A stretch of DNA of 64,000 bases from Trifolium pratense (Eukaryota > Streptophyta > Magnoliopsida > Fabales > Fabaceae): NCBI RefSeq assembly GCF_020283565.1, contig NC_060060.1:64403257-64467256 (forward strand), given 5' to 3'. Position 1 is the first letter of the stretch. Each line of letters starts with the position of its first letter. Shown here in pieces: positions 14,595 to 28,956 of this stretch. A program made the translations under genes and the position numbers. The notes beneath the pieces are model-generated. The model had not been told where the DNA came from. It saw only the letters and a program-made list of their open reading frames with translations, and ran no database searches.

Positions 14595-17500
14595 AGCTGA
14601 AGGTTAAAGTAAGAGTTTGCCCACATCTCGTTAACTCTTTATTGGATACTGTTTGCTTCCAATTCAGTACAATGTATATAACCTCTGTTTTATGTTTTAG
14701 GAACGTGTTGTAATGTAAAGAACATTGAAGATGTATTGTGCAAATTCTGTGTTTCAATTTTGGCTTCGAACTTCACCAAGATCCAAGTTAATGAGCAAGT
14801 GGTTAGGTATTTCAGTGCACTCTTAATTTGGTCATAGCAAATTGTATTCTTGCTCTTAGTCGCACTTAATGTTGTTTACGATTATCTAAGATAACAGATG
14901 CCCTGCTATTTTATATTGTTTTATTCCATTTCCTCCCCCTCCTGCATTAACCATAGCGTTTGAATTTGAATTTGTGGATTAACGTTGTTGGGTTCACTCA
15001 TTTTAGCCTAATTTTGTGATTCAAGTGCTATACTGTTATGTCTGTCCATCCAAACATTGTTAATGATATAGAATATTGGGTACAATATGCCTTATGAATT
15101 TGTGCTTGCTTGTATGCTTCATTATTTCTTCTCCATTCCAAAATATTGGTCTTTTGAGCATTTTAATTTTGTTTCAGAACTCAGTGTTTTAGATACCCTA
15201 GAAACATTTGGCATTTTTTTTCAATATACACTTCAATTAAATGTTTTCATTATTTATGTGCATTTATTTAACTCAAAGAACTAATGCTTTGGAATGGAGA
15301 GTGTATTCTCTAGATGTGGACGCGACGGCTAAAATGGTGGGCAACCATTTTCGGTGACCAATTGTGCCCCAAATTTATTAATGGATTTATATATAGGTTT
15401 TACAGTGTTATGGTATTCTCTCTACCCCAGATTTTTTTACATTGCCGTCTTCCTTTTTCTTAGAATTCTCTCGCCCACCATCCTCCACAACCACCCTATG
15501 TTATGGTCACACAGTCTCACACCCGATCCCCCTCTAGGTTTGCAATCACCTTTCCTCCACAACTTCCCAATCGGAAGACCTTATATGTAGCCACCACCCC
15601 TTTACATGTAGCCACCACATATCGTATTATTTTTTCTTATCACCTCGGTCTCAATATCACCAACCCTGTTATTCTCCCTCTTCACCTCACACACCCTCCT
15701 CATTGAACCTTTCACTTTATCCTTCTTCTCCATCTCCAGCCTAGAGGTTGCCGACGTGACTACTAGAGTCTCGCTACTCCTTTCTCAAAGTTAGCACACA
15801 GAGCTCAGAGTTCAGCTTTATAACAATACACCCATCATTCTTCGATCTCAAATTCATCCTCATTTTAAACTTGTGGTTTGTGTCGACCATCGATTGTGGT
15901 TTGTGTCACCATCAATAGTGGTGTGCGAGCAGCAAGAGGTGCGCACAAGCTTTGAGATCTTAATTGAGGTGTTGGTTTAGAGCAAGAGAGGGTTGCCTCT
16001 CTTCCTAGATCTCTCAATCCCACCTCCATGATAGAGGAGATGGTTCGAAACTCAATAGATATGAGAAGATATCATCACGTTCAGGTGTTTTTGCACTGCG
16101 CAATGCCATTCATGATCTTATTTGATCTAACGACACTGAAATATGATCTTTTATGGATCTACATGGTATCAAACATTCATTCAAACTAAACATCTTAAAA
16201 ACATTTTCTTATATCTTTGTACACGTGTGTTTAATGTGTCCCAACAAATTTCTCTTCTATTCAATAAGTCAAAAGATGAAAGAGTAGTTAAATTCGTATT
16301 GACAATAGAATAGTCAACAAACAGTCAAACGCTTACTCGGTATATGAGGAAAAAATGGAGCAAGTCTAAAGGTTTAAATATAATTTTATTCGTATAATTA
16401 TGTTTTTATTTTATTTTTTAGATTCAGTTTTATTGGGTCACATATAACATCAGAGATTATAAACATTTTTTTACAATGAATTATATTTACATGAACTAAA
16501 AAAAAAAAAAAAACAATAGTTGCAAAAGCTAAAATTATATTTAAATGAAAACTTAAATTTGTTGTCAAAAGAAAAATTAAATATTTCTTCTGACTACAAT
16601 GATGATGACTGGAAGGTGACAACGGTGATAATGTGGTTAGTGAAAGCTGGTAATAAGTTAGGTTATATTGAGTTTATATCCAATACTATTTTGAGAACGA
16701 TATAGGAAAAAAATTAAGATGTTTATTCAAGACAATTTTTATAAGACGTGTTTATGTACATGTTTTGGTGCAGCCTAAATGGACCCTTTCTCTTATCAAT
16801 CAAATTAGTTTGCGTAAAAAAAAAAATCAAATTAGTTAGCGGTCAAATGATTATTAAGGAACCTAAATTTTTAATTACTTGGATCAATTTATTAAGAGAT
16901 GATTTTAGTAAACAAAACATAGTTACTTGGATGAATTTATTAAGAGATAATTTTAGGAAACAAAACATATTCAATACTGCATAAAAGAATTCTTTTGACA
17001 AATTAATGAACAAATTGGAAATCCTTCTTTCGATTCGAGTGCTCAAGACGATTAGAGAAAGTCGTGACTCAATCATATTTTGACAAATACTATTTTTAAT
17101 TAATTCATTGCATAATTTTACATCTAATTTTTTGAAGTTAATAATTAATTTATTTTCGTTAAAAATTTATACTTTAGTCTAAAATATTTTCACTGTAGTT
17201 GGGTAAAAAGCTATGATGTATATGACCAATAGAGGTTGGGTGTGTGAAAGGAATTAGTCTATGACATTATAACGAATCAAAGTTTAAATAAAAATGAAGT
17301 CCATATTTAATATCTGACAGTGCTTTAAATGTGATAATCTTTAATTGAGGAAGCTTATGAGAGAAAAAAAGGTGGCATTATCAACATTTTAACTCTTATG
17401 TGTCAAAAAAAACTCTTATGAGACAATTTTTATTAATAAAAGAAAAAGAAAAAAAAATAAAACTCTTATGAGACAAATCATATTATAAAAAGAACTAGAA

Positions 17501-17646
17501 TCACAGAAAAACATTCACATATTTCTACATAGCTTGCAAAAGGGTCCATTGTAAATGCAAAAAAAGATTTCATCAAGAATTCAAACATAGCTTTTCTTTA
17601 CAATCATTATATGATTAATGTGACACATAGTTAAAGAAAACTTTAA
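14595..17646. other. Spacer between CK2-beta and the glycosyltransferase gene
   Basis: Three kilobases without a supported gene. It includes the CK2-beta 3' trailer (to about 14800), a C-rich tract at 15420-15720 with no recognisable product, and a two-unit direct repeat (48-bp period) at about 16873-16968. The repeat unit starts TTACTTGGAT and contains 'tttattaagagat'. The last 150 bp before 17647 are A-rich with CATTATATG and are probably promoter or 5' leader of the next gene. Confidence 0.5.
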
Positions 17647-19540
17647 ATGGAGGAATGCAACAACAATAGAGGAGAATCTTCATCAAGATCAATTCAACAA
17701 CAACAGCATTCACCTTCGTTTCGAAGAAGAGAAAGCAAAGGTAATAGTAATGCACAGTTTACTTGGATAGGAAGCAACCGGTTAGTTTTATGGCTGATTT
17801 TGATTACCCTTTGGGCTTATCTTGGTTTTTTTGTTCAATCTAAATGGGAAGATTATGAAAAAGAACAAGAACTTAAAGGGTTTGATTTTCATCTTAGAAA
17901 TCATCAAGATTTGGTTATCAAAAAAAGTTCTTTATTAGTTTATAATGAAAAAGTTGGTTTGAATAATCATAATTATATGGATGTTGTATTGGCCAAGAAA
18001 GGAGAAAATGGTAAAAATGGCTCAAAGAAAAGTAAGAGTAGAAGATCTTTGAGAAGTAAGCACAACAGAAAATTGAAAATTGAGAGCAATGTTGATGATA
18101 TAGATGAAAAGGATTTAGAAAAAATCCATCTTGTTGGTCCATTTGGTTCAATGGAGAACAAAATTTTGAAACTGAGTAGTACTAATAATGAGAAGTGTTG
18201 TGGAAAATGTGACAAGAAAAGTGATTTTGCAAAAGCTGTTTTGTCAAAGAGGTTTGTGTTGATATTTCATGAACTTTCTATGACTGGAGCACCACTTTCA
18301 ATAATGGAATTGGCAACTGAATTGATGAGTTGTGGAGCAAATGTTTCAGCTGTTGTTCTTAGTAAAAAAGGTGGTTTGATGCAAGAGCTTATTAGGAAGA
18401 AGATTAAGGTGATTGATGATAAAGTTGATCATAGCTTCAAAGCTGCAAGGAAAGCTGATCTTGTCATTGCTGGATCAGCTGTTTGTTCTTCATGGATTGA
18501 ACAATACATTGAATACTTTCCTTCTGGTGCAAGTAAAGTTGGTTTGGTGGATTATGGAAAACCGAAGAGAGTACTTTGATTGTTCAAAACACGTTTTAAA
18601 CAAAGTAAAGATGTTGGTTTTTCTTTCCGAATCGCAATCTAAGAAATGGCAAAAATGGTATGAAGAAGAAAACAGAAGACTTAGATTCCAGCCTGGAATT
18701 GTTCCATTATCTGTTAATGATGAACTTGCTTATGCAGCCGGAATTCATTCCTCGAGTGCTTCCAATAAAATCAATGAGAAGAGGAAATTTTTCCGTGAAA
18801 CAGTCCGAAAAGAATTAGGCTTGAATGATAATGATATGCTTGTGATATCTCTAAGTAGCATCAATCCTGGAAAGGGTCAGTTATTGTTTCTTGAATCAGC
18901 AAACTCAGTAATAGAAAATGAATCATTTCAAGAACATGATAAGAAAAATCAAAATTCATCACAAGTTACTTTGGCTAGAAGATATCATATTAGAAAATTG
19001 TTGCCAATGTTGAAGGATAGCAATTCTATAAGCAGTAACAGTGGAAAAAAGAAACAATCTCTGAAAATTTTGATTGGTTCTGTTGGATCAAAGAGTAACG
19101 AAGTGGATTATGTTAAAAGTATGATAAGTTTGTTGTCACAACATTCAAACTTGTCAAAGTCAGTTTTGTGGACTCCAGCTACAACACATGTTGCATCACT
19201 TTACTCTGCTGCTGATGTTTATGTCATAAACTCTCAGGGATCGGGAGAAACCTTTGGACGCGTGACAATAGAAGCAATGGCATTTGGTCTTCCAGTGTTA
19301 GGAACAGATGCTGGCGGAACAAAGGAAATTGTGGAGCATAATGTGACTGGTCTTCATCATCCTATTGGACGTAAAGGGAATCATATTCTTGCAAAAAATA
19401 TTAGGTTTTTACTTGAAAACCGATTTGCAAGAGAGAAAATGGGAATGAAGGGAAGAAAGAAGGTGCAAAGGATGTACTTGAAGCAACACATGTATAGTAA
19501 ATTTGTAGAGGTTCTTGTTAGAAGTATGAGAAGCAAATAA
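17647..19540 (+). pseudogene. GT4-family glycosyltransferase with a single-base frameshift
   Basis: The frame from 17647 gives a type II membrane protein: a Ser/Gln/Arg-rich cytosolic tail, then a transmembrane segment at about residues 46-64 (LVLWLILITLWAYLGFFVQ), then a Lys-rich stem. It stops at 18579. The rest of the protein continues in the next frame from about 18541 to 19540. That part includes the GT-B C-terminal domain with the GT4 E-x7-E motif (ETFGRVTIE) and FGLPVLGTDAGGTKEIVEHNVTGL. The shift is one extra G at 18541-18542, just before the WWIMENRREYFD segment. Without it the protein would be about 630 residues in one exon, like the Arabidopsis AT3G15940/AT1G52420 group. Those are Golgi-type glycosyltransferases; the exact sugar is unknown to me. 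Everything else looks intact, so a sequencing error or a very recent lesion are both possible. Confidence 0.85.
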
Positions 19541-20395
19541 TTGCTTCTCACTTGTAATATTCTTTTTGATCCAAGATTTAGTGTATCTCAAAGTTTTCAA
19601 AAACAATTAAAATTAAAATAAGAACTATACAAATGAATTAGAACATTACATTTTCACCCAAAAACTTAAAGCACTAAATGTATGTCTTCAAACTTATATG
19701 TTGCTTAACTTTTGTATTCGATGACACTGGTGTAGTGGTGTATATTTGGCTACCCTTGTAAAGTTATGAGTAACCCACATTTTCAAAATAAAAACTAAAT
19801 AAAGCTGTATAATTTTATAACACAGCGCTTAGTTCAGATAAATTTTCCTTAACACAAGCTTTGCATGCAACTGAAAAATGAAATGTTCCACATTAAGCTC
19901 CATCATCCACAACATTGCTTAATATAGGTCCAAAATTTTCCGATCACAAACGCTTCTATGAGATAATAAGCACAATATTTTAGCATATACGAAACCTTGA
20001 TCTTTTTTTTTTTAGGCCAGGTCATCAGGAACCAATATGTGAATGAGGCACCAACAATTCACAAGTTACGAATTTCAAAAGAAAACGTGAACTTATTGTG
20101 CTAAAACACAACGCAATCAAGTCTCACTATTCTTTGGCGAGAACAAAAACTTGGTTCACAATGCATTCCAACAACAAAGATCTCTGAATACAAACTAGAT
20201 ATTTATCAAGTCAATAGACCAATCGATATTCTATGATAAGAACAAAACTCAGCTCACAATGTATTCCAACAACATAAATATCTCTGAACAGAAACTAGTA
20301 ATTTATCAAGTTAATTGACCAAAATCTTAACATTTGTCTAACACCAAAAAAACCTCACCAAAATCTTAAAAGTTACATTACATCAACCAAAAAGC
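19541..20395. other. Convergent spacer between glycosyltransferase and RPL37A
   Basis: About 850 bp holding the 3' trailers of two convergent genes. Near-repeated phrases occur at 20130-20300: 'gctcacaatgtattccaacaac' resembles 'ttcacaatgcattccaacaac'. They look like an old local duplication of about 110 bp. Nothing else is supported. Confidence 0.5.
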
Positions 20396-21887
<1,492 letters not shown>

Positions 21888-21959
21888 GTTTCGTCGATGG
21901 AAAGTGAAGCCGCTGAATAAACTTTGAGTTTCAGAGCGAAATGAGTGAGTCGAGGATAA

Positions 21960-21967
21960 TATTTATA
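21960..21967 (-). promoter_or_regulatory. Candidate TATA box of RPL37A
   Basis: TATAAATA on the minus strand lies about 73 bp upstream of the RPL37A start codon, a normal distance for a plant TATA box plus short 5' leader. Only about 90 bp separates it from the tRNA-Glu gene transcribed the other way. Confidence 0.45.
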
Positions 21968-22056
21968 ACTTGTCACGGAAACCCTAATTAGATTCAGTGC
22001 ATTGTTTCTCGATGAAGATGAAATATATAGATTGGAGAGAAATAAATTATCACAAA

Positions 22057-22128
22057 TCCGTTGTAGTCTAGTTGGTCAGGATATTCGGCTCTCACCCGAA
22101 AGACCCGGGTTCAAGTCCCGGCAACGGA
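22057..22128 (+). tRNA. trnE-CUC: tRNA-Glu (anticodon CUC)
   Basis: A complete 72-nt cloverleaf. The acceptor stem TCCGTTG pairs with CAACGGA at the end. The anticodon stem is TTCGG/CCGAA (22084-22088 and 22096-22100), and the loop CTCTCAC holds CTC at 22091-22093. The T arm is CCCGGGTTCAAGTCCCGG. The intragenic A box (TAGTCTAGTTGG) and B box (GGTTCAAGTCC) are intact. CCA is not encoded, as expected for a nuclear gene. T runs follow from 22132. Confidence 0.97.
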
Positions 22129-23028
22129 ATATTTTTGCTTTTTAATCAAATAATTTAGTAAGAAAGCTACTTTAATGTAAGTTATTAAGAAAAAAATATA
22201 AAAATACATTTGTAACACTCTTTATAAGTCATAATGCTATATTATTTGTAACATTATCAAAAATTAATTGTATAATTGATATCTATGTTTTTTTTAAAAA
22301 AATTATTTAAGGATGGAAATCCCCATTATTATATTAGTATAAACCAAATGGCTAAAGTTCCTTCAAAAAAAATAAAATCAAATGGCTAAAGTGTAAATAA
22401 AAATCAAATGGCAAATTGAATTGAATATAAGACTAATAGAAAATAGAGATAGATACTTCAAATAAAGTAGATTAGTAGTTTTATTTGGTATTATAAGAGA
22501 AGAATGCAAGGGTTTGAGAACACACTCATCGAAAAAATTTATATCCTAATTTACTTTTACACAACACATTGAATTACGGTCAGTAACAATTAGAATACAC
22601 TTATCGATTTGGTATTATAAGAGAAGAATGCAAGGGTTTGAGAACACACTCATCAAAAATATTTATATCCTAATTTACTTTTACACAACACATTGAATTA
22701 CGGTCAGTAACAATTAGAATACACTTATCGAAAATATATCTTTCTAATTGTTCTTTATTATTTTTTTATTGCGAGGAAAAAAGAAGAAAAAATAATAGAC
22801 TATACACTGTGAATGTAGATGCAAGAAGAATGTCATCCAACTGAGGAGGAGCAATCCAAATCTTGAAGGAAATAATAATGTGAAATAATTTTTAAGTTCC
22901 AAGAAAATTGATATGGTATATGAAATTTATGAAAACAATGAAATCTTAATAAATTATGTAATAAATAAAATACAATGAAACAAAAAATAAATAAATGTTG
23001 ACAATATTTTTGTGATAACGAGGATCAT
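22129..23028. other. AT-rich spacer with a duplication
   Basis: There is no gene here. Besides the 124-bp tandem duplication annotated separately, it holds simple AT-rich sequence and two short copies of 'caaatggctaaagt' at 22346 and 22380. Confidence 0.6.
22484..22731. repeat. Two-copy tandem duplication, 124-bp unit
   Basis: The unit starting TTTGGTATTATAAGAGAAG at 22484 is repeated from 22608 with very few differences, through TTGAATTACGGTCAGTAAC and ACACTTATCG. The high identity points to a recent duplication. Confidence 0.9.
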
Positions 23029-24719
23029 TGAAGTAACAAAGTTTGTCACAAGAAAGGGGGGTTTGAATTGTGACCCTTTAAAATTTTAACTGCAAAACAA
23101 TTTAAGCACAATACACACTATGACAGTAAATGGTTAGACTAACTGGAGAACGTTCTCCTGGAATATAAGTGCAGTAAAACGAGTTAGTGTTTGCACAAAT
23201 AAAAAGAGTAAGGGAAGAGAGAATCACACAAAGAATTTATCCTGGTTCACCCCTTAATAGTATGGGCTACTCCAGTCCCCACTTGCGTGAGATTATCCAC
23301 TATAATCTAGACCAAGATTACAGAAACTTCCCTTTGATCTAAGCCCAGATCAAAGACCCTTTATGATCTAAACCAAGATCACAAAGTACCCAGCTATAAC
23401 CAGCTGCTCTACCTTTACAAGGTAACCTCAATCAATTATACCCAATTGACTTGAGAGAATCCTAAGGATTTTTCAATGATTTCTTTGGATCTAAGCTTAT
23501 ACACCTAACCGGATGTGAAGCTTACAAATTGATACACTCAAAGTACTCTACAAATATATGATCCTAGATTTCTAAAGAGCTTTAGAGTAAGAGTGAAAAG
23601 GAGAGCTTGATTGCTTGAGATGGAATGTATTAGATTGCTTTGTGTGCTTCAAGTTCTTGCTCTTCCAATTAAACCAACGTGCTATTTATAGATGGAGATG
23701 CTCCTTTGTTGCTTGGACATCACACATATACGTTGTAAGTGAAGAACTAGCCGTTGTGATAGAAACAAAATAGCCCATGTGATTTTGTCTATGAGATGCT
23801 CCAGGAGATCATTCTTCTAATGGTCTCTAACTGTCACATTGTACTTGTTGGTCAGAAATATTCTTTCACCAACTGTCAATGAGTTGTCTCTGAGTGTATA
23901 TCCTTTGCAAATGTATTTCCCATGTGAGAAAATAAGATTTGAATTCCTTTGGATAAGATTGCCACCTAAGTGCAGAAAACTGGGAGATCATTCTCGAGGA
24001 CGTTGGAGACCATTCTCTGAAATGGTGTGGATAAGGTCCAACAAAAATAGAGCTGTTGCAAGTTGTTGCAAGTTGTCAAACAGCTGTAAACTCTTCATCA
24101 AAGGCATAGAGTAGCAACTGTTCACTTGTCCTTCAAAGGACACATGAATAGTGAAATGAGTACTCTTTTATGGGAGAGTGTAGCCACCCATGTCATAAAC
24201 TTGTACTTGGATCAGATGTGAAGCTTCCTTGCAAGCTGTATGTACTTGTTGTTGAGTTCTCATTGGTCTAGATTAACTTCTTTAATGATGTTCTTGGAGA
24301 ACATAAAGCCTTGTTGCAAGATGTGAAGTTATTATTCCTTAAAGAAGCTTATTCGAGTAAGCTCAAGAACCAAAATCAATTCCTTGCCTTAAATGACTTA
24401 TTTGCACTGTTATGATCCTTTAATAAGTCCAACTTAAAAGTTCATTCTTGTCTTGTACCAAGTTGACTTGAATAAGTGCTTATGCTTTTGAACACGTGAG
24501 TCTGGAGACCAATCTGAGATCATTCTCTGAGGCAGATTTGTCTAAAACGTGTTTGATTCTTTTCTTATGAGTGAAACAAGGTTAATTTAATCCATTGCAT
24601 CTGTTCTTAAATTAAATCACTCAAGAGCACTTGTTAGATCACAAAATGATCAGAATCAAATTAAAATTTAATTAAGGGTTGTTATCTTTAAAACATCAAA
24701 ATAGGATTTTGTCTCAACA
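23029..24719 (-). repeat. 3' LTR of the Copia element
   Basis: It is 1691 bp and nearly identical to 36229-37920. On the minus strand it begins TGTTGAGACAAAATCC and ends TTTGTTACTTCA. A 91-codon plus-strand open frame inside both LTRs is not coding. Confidence 0.95.
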
Positions 24720-24734
24720 ATCTTCCCCTTTTTG
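24720..24734 (-). other. Polypurine tract of the Copia element
   Basis: On the minus strand AAAAAGGGGAAGAT lies directly before the 3' LTR, the usual position of the plus-strand primer. Confidence 0.8.
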
Positions 24735-25209
24735 ATGATGACAAAACCTTTAATTAATTTTTTATTGTGATTTTGATTAAACCATATTCAATAATAATAC
24801 TTGTGATTTAATCATATAAAGCTCCCCCTTAATTTTAGCATTCTTTATCAATTTATAAAATATGCAAATGCAAATTGAGTAAAAATATGTAAACACATAA
24901 ATCAAACATATCATTCATTAATCAAACTCATAATCAGAGAATATGACATTGTTCAGGTACATGATTAATGATCAAAACGATTCAAAACATAATCAAAGTT
25001 TTTAGAATTCAAACAACATACAATTAGAAGTTGAAACCAAAACAACTTCCAATTATATCTACAAATTCTAAAACTGATACTACATAATTAGAAACAAACA
25101 GAATAATTCAAAAGAGTCTAAAATGCTTCACAATCTCCCCCTAATTACTACAGAATTCATTCTCCCCCTTTTGTCAACAGCAAAAAGGCCTGGGAGGTAT
25201 GAAGGAGTG

Positions 25210-27460
25210 CTACTGAGGATCTGCAGGAGAGGAAGGATCAGAGTTGGATTCTTTGTCAAGTTCTGGAAAATCTGGAACTTGTGGAGGAGGATTGGATGAA
25301 GGTGGATTGACACGCATGGCAGGGCAAAATTCTTCAATGAGCCAGGTCCTAAAGAGCTGGTGCTCATGGATAGTGTAGTTCATCAAAGTGTTATTGATCT
25401 TGACAGCTTCAAACAATTTGACCATATCCTTTCTGGTCTGTGAAACATCTTGCTCAAGTTTTGATTTTTTGGAGGGTCTGGTATTAAAGGAATGGATGTT
25501 AGCAGAGCTTTGGTACGCAGCAGAATCATTGGTGGAGATATTTGTGCAAAAGGAGCTAATGGATGCAAAATTTTGAGGAAAGGAAGGTAGTGATGGTCCG
25601 GCATCAGTAAACACAGGTTGATGCATCTGAGCATACTTAGGAGGGGTTTGAATGAAATTTCTCAGAAAATCTGAAGTGGTATTGAAAGAGGTTTGAGGTG
25701 ATGTCATCAAAGGTGAGAAAATTGATGTATTCACTAGATTGTTAATGGTTGAAAATCCATCATTCAAGACAGTGGTGTATTGATTTTCAGGGTTTTCAAA
25801 GTTATGTCCTAAGTTATCAAATTCTAAGGATACAAAAGGATTGAACTGAGCAGAGGTGGTTTTCTCACTTACACTTTCTTTGGCTTTTTCACTAGGAGCT
25901 GAGACAGGGAGAACGGTCTCTGGATGGTCTTCCTGTGTTGTCACAACTTCAGCCAATAGGTCCAGATTGGTTTCCTTTTCAAATTCCTCTCTTTTTCTTT
26001 TCTGGCCTTGATCACTAATGGTGTGATCTTCAATATCTCCTATGAACTTCATTCTTCCAACATTCTTTAGAGAGAATGTGGTTGAAGAATTCTTTCCTTC
26101 TTCTCCTTCAAAACTGACTTGGAACTTGTTGAACACTCTCGTTAGAAACATTCCATAAGGAAGAGTGACTTTCTTAGACTCGTTTTCAATGGTGTAGCTC
26201 ATGTGTTTAAGCATGATGTAAGGTAGGTTGAGTTGTATCTTGTTGAACATGTGATACATAATCATCATGTCATTGTCAGTGACTTTATCCTTACAACCCT
26301 TCCTAGGAAAAATAGCATGAAGACACATGTTGTGAAACATTTTAATGACATGTTTCAATTTGGATGAGGGTGGAGATTTGGTTAGGATGGTACCAGGTTC
26401 ATACATCTCGGCCATGAGAGTATTTTTGTCAACTCCTGCCATGGAGAACCAGCTTTCTCCATACAGTTTGTGACCAGTTGTGGGAACACTTAGAAGTTTT
26501 CCTAGAAGTTCTTCTGTAACCTTGATTTTGACTCCTTTTAGTTCAGAAACAATTGAATCTTGTTCTGAGGAAATGACTGCATTAAAGTAAAAGGCTGAGA
26601 TAAGATTTGGATAATGTGTTTCTCGGATGTTGAACAAACTTGTCCATCCAAGAGGATTGGTGTATTGGGTTAGGTCATGATCTGTGTTGATGAGATCATC
26701 AAAGTTATATACTCTACCAGGAAGTATAGGTTTTTTCTTTGAAAAAATTTTGAAACTTTGTTGACAATCTTCATGAATAAGAGGAGCAGGCCGGTTTTTT
26801 GAGTTTTCTAATCATGATGTCTTCTTCCTCAGAAGACTCTGATTTTTTCGAGGGTTTGGTTTTGGTTTTTGATGAAGAGGGTTTTTTGGAGTAGGTTTGA
26901 AGGATAGGCGCAGATTTTGCCTTTGGTGATCCTGAAGGTGTGTTTTCTGAATCATCATCAGATATTGAGTACACGGTTTCATCAATGGTTGGTTTTCTTC
27001 CTGAAGCTATTCTATTAGATCTACGAATTTTGGAGGTACCAACAGATTTTGATTTTTTGGTTTTGGGAGGAATTGGAGTAGACTTTGAACTAGAGACAAT
27101 TTTAGCTTTTGGTGTGGATGTGACGGTTACCCGTGGAACTTCATTTGTGATTTCAACAATGGTTTGAGAACATTGAATGGGTTCAATGACGGTTTTACAA
27201 GTAATTGGAATGGCTCCAATTAGAACTTCAGAGATTTGAACCGTTGTTGGTGGTGGTGATTGTGGTGCAGGTGTGGTTTCAACAGTGGGTTGGTTTGTTT
27301 GAGGAATACTTGAAGGATTTGATTGAACTTCAATCTCATTTTCATGGTCTAAAAGAGATTTAAAAGAGGTAGAGGAGGATGATTTGGTACCTGACTTTTG
27401 AGAGGAGGATGAGGAACTATCCATTTTGTTCTTGTTGGCGGGTTTCTTCAATCGAGCCAT
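25210..27460 (-). pseudogene. Extra ORF of the Copia element (env-like / plant transposon protein)
   Basis: It is read on the minus strand from 27460 (MARLKKPANKNKMDSSSSSS). The first 230 residues are Ser/Thr/Pro/Lys-rich, and the rest (to 25210) is a globular domain of about 500 residues. The two parts are in different frames. The first frame runs out at 26771, and in-frame residues of the second can be read from about 26800, so a one-base shift lies near 26780-26800 in an A-rich run. The globular part resembles the 'putative plant transposon protein' domain found in SIRE-like elements. I see no signal peptide and no clear membrane anchor, so 'envelope' is a positional name only. A role is not known. 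Confidence 0.65.
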
Positions 27461-27886
27461 AGATACCAGTTTGATTTTTTGGAGATGAACAGTGGATGAG
27501 GGTTTGATGAATAGTTGGGAGAAAAGGATAAGAAATTTTCGGAGGTGATGATGGAAAGTGTAGAGTTTGTATTGATTAAATAAAACTCTAATAAAAGAGT
27601 GTATAGAGAATAGGAAAAGATTGATAGATAGGTTAGGTGTAGCTTAGTACAATTATGAATAGTGATTAATTGTACTTAGGAAAACTAAAAAGAGAGAGAG
27701 AAGAAATTATTACGAGAGAGAGAAGGAGATACCCTAGGGAGAGTAAGGGTTTTTGTGATATAAAAATTAATCTGAAATAAGTATTTAAGAGATTCAAATA
27801 AAACCTATATCACTTCTTTTAAGAGGAATTCTTTTTCGTGCATGGAAAGAATGTTCTCCTGACGTTCTCCAAGAATGAGATTTTGT

Positions 27887-28573
27887 TCAACAATGCTTAG
27901 CTGGGATTTTTATAATTTTAAAATTTTCTTTAATAAAATTAAAACGATCTTCAACTAAAGGTTTTGTAAAAATATCAGCTAATTGAGATTCAGTGTCAAC
28001 AAATATTAATTCAATATCTTTTTTGCAAACATGATCACGTATGAAATGATGTTTAATTTCAATATGTTTAGATCTAGAATGCTGAATGGGATTCTTTGAT
28101 AAATTAATGACACTAGTATTATCACACAAAATTTTAATATTTGTGTACCTTAGAGAAAAGTCTTCAAGTTGGTTTTTGATCCATATCACTTGTGAACAAC
28201 AATTTGCAGCTGATACATATTCTGCTTCAGTTGTTGAGAGTGCTATTGTGTTTTGCTTACTGCAGCATCAACTTACAAGAGCTTCACCAAGAAATTGACA
28301 AGCACCACTTGTGCTTTTTCTTTCAAGCTTGTCACCAGCATAGTCAGCATCACAATAGGCTTTTAGGTCAAAATGAGATCCTCTTTTGTACCATAGACCA
28401 ACATCTGGTGTTCCCACCAAATATCTAAAAATCCTTTTGACTGCTGTAAGATGAGATTCTCTTGGAGATGTTTGAAATCTTGCACAAAGACCAACTAAGA
28501 ATACAATGTCTGGTCTACTTGCAGTTAAATATAGAAGTGATCCAATCATTCCTCTATATTCCTTCTCAGACAC
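27887..28573 (-). pseudogene. Copia pol 3' part: RT tail and RNase H
   Basis: The minus strand reads EYRGMIGSLLYLTASRPDI (end of RT), then the RNase H core with CDADYAGD, STTEAEY and, near the end, SKHIEIKHHFIRDHV and ADIFTKPL. These are Copia hallmarks. A TGA stop at about 28263-28268 replaces the usual Trp between the ALVS and CCSKQ residues. The upstream RT, including the YVDD box, is missing because the nested element and its deletion lie at 28579. Confidence 0.85.
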
Positions 28574-28578
28574 AGTTT

Positions 28579-28956
28579 TGGGCCAGCAAACCGTTTTTCT
28601 TCTTTTCTTGGGCTAATAATGTACTACATGTCATATATTTAACACATGCTAAATAATATAAAATATAAAATTAAATATTATTTGCAACTCTTCTATTTGG
28701 CAACGGTTGATTGTGTGATCGATCGTCCCATAATTCTTCATAAAATCTTCAATTCTTGGTAGCTAATAATCGTGCCATCATGTTGATGAGTTGCGGTGTG
28801 ATTTTTCCAGAAATTTGCCCGTTTTGTAATTTATCTTCAAATTCTTTGTGATGTATCAACTCTTGCTAGAATCATCTCTAAACCATGTAATTATATCTAA
28901 AACCTTATTAAAATACTATAAAATTGCTACTCAAAACATAGAATGACAGACTGTCA
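28579..28956 (-). repeat. Truncated 3' LTR of the nested element
   Basis: A 378-bp direct repeat of 32134-32511 with one or two differences. It lacks the other roughly 890 bp of the LTR, and its left edge joins Copia RT sequence directly. Confidence 0.9.

Noticed and set aside
15354..15706. Pro/His-rich open frames downstream of CK2-beta
   Set aside because: C-rich DNA with no recognisable domain, splice context or repeat structure. Not supported as genes.
16150..16200. TGGTATCAAAC resembling a Copia primer-binding site
   Set aside because: Only eight bases fit and there is no LTR end TG/CA pair or coding region nearby.
22484..22731. Possible CRISPR-like or satellite array
   Set aside because: Only two adjacent units with no spacers. 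It is a simple tandem duplication in a plant genome.
23839..24114. 91-codon plus-strand frame repeated at 37040-37315
   Set aside because: It lies inside both copies of the Copia LTR, antisense to the element, and is present twice only because the LTR is.
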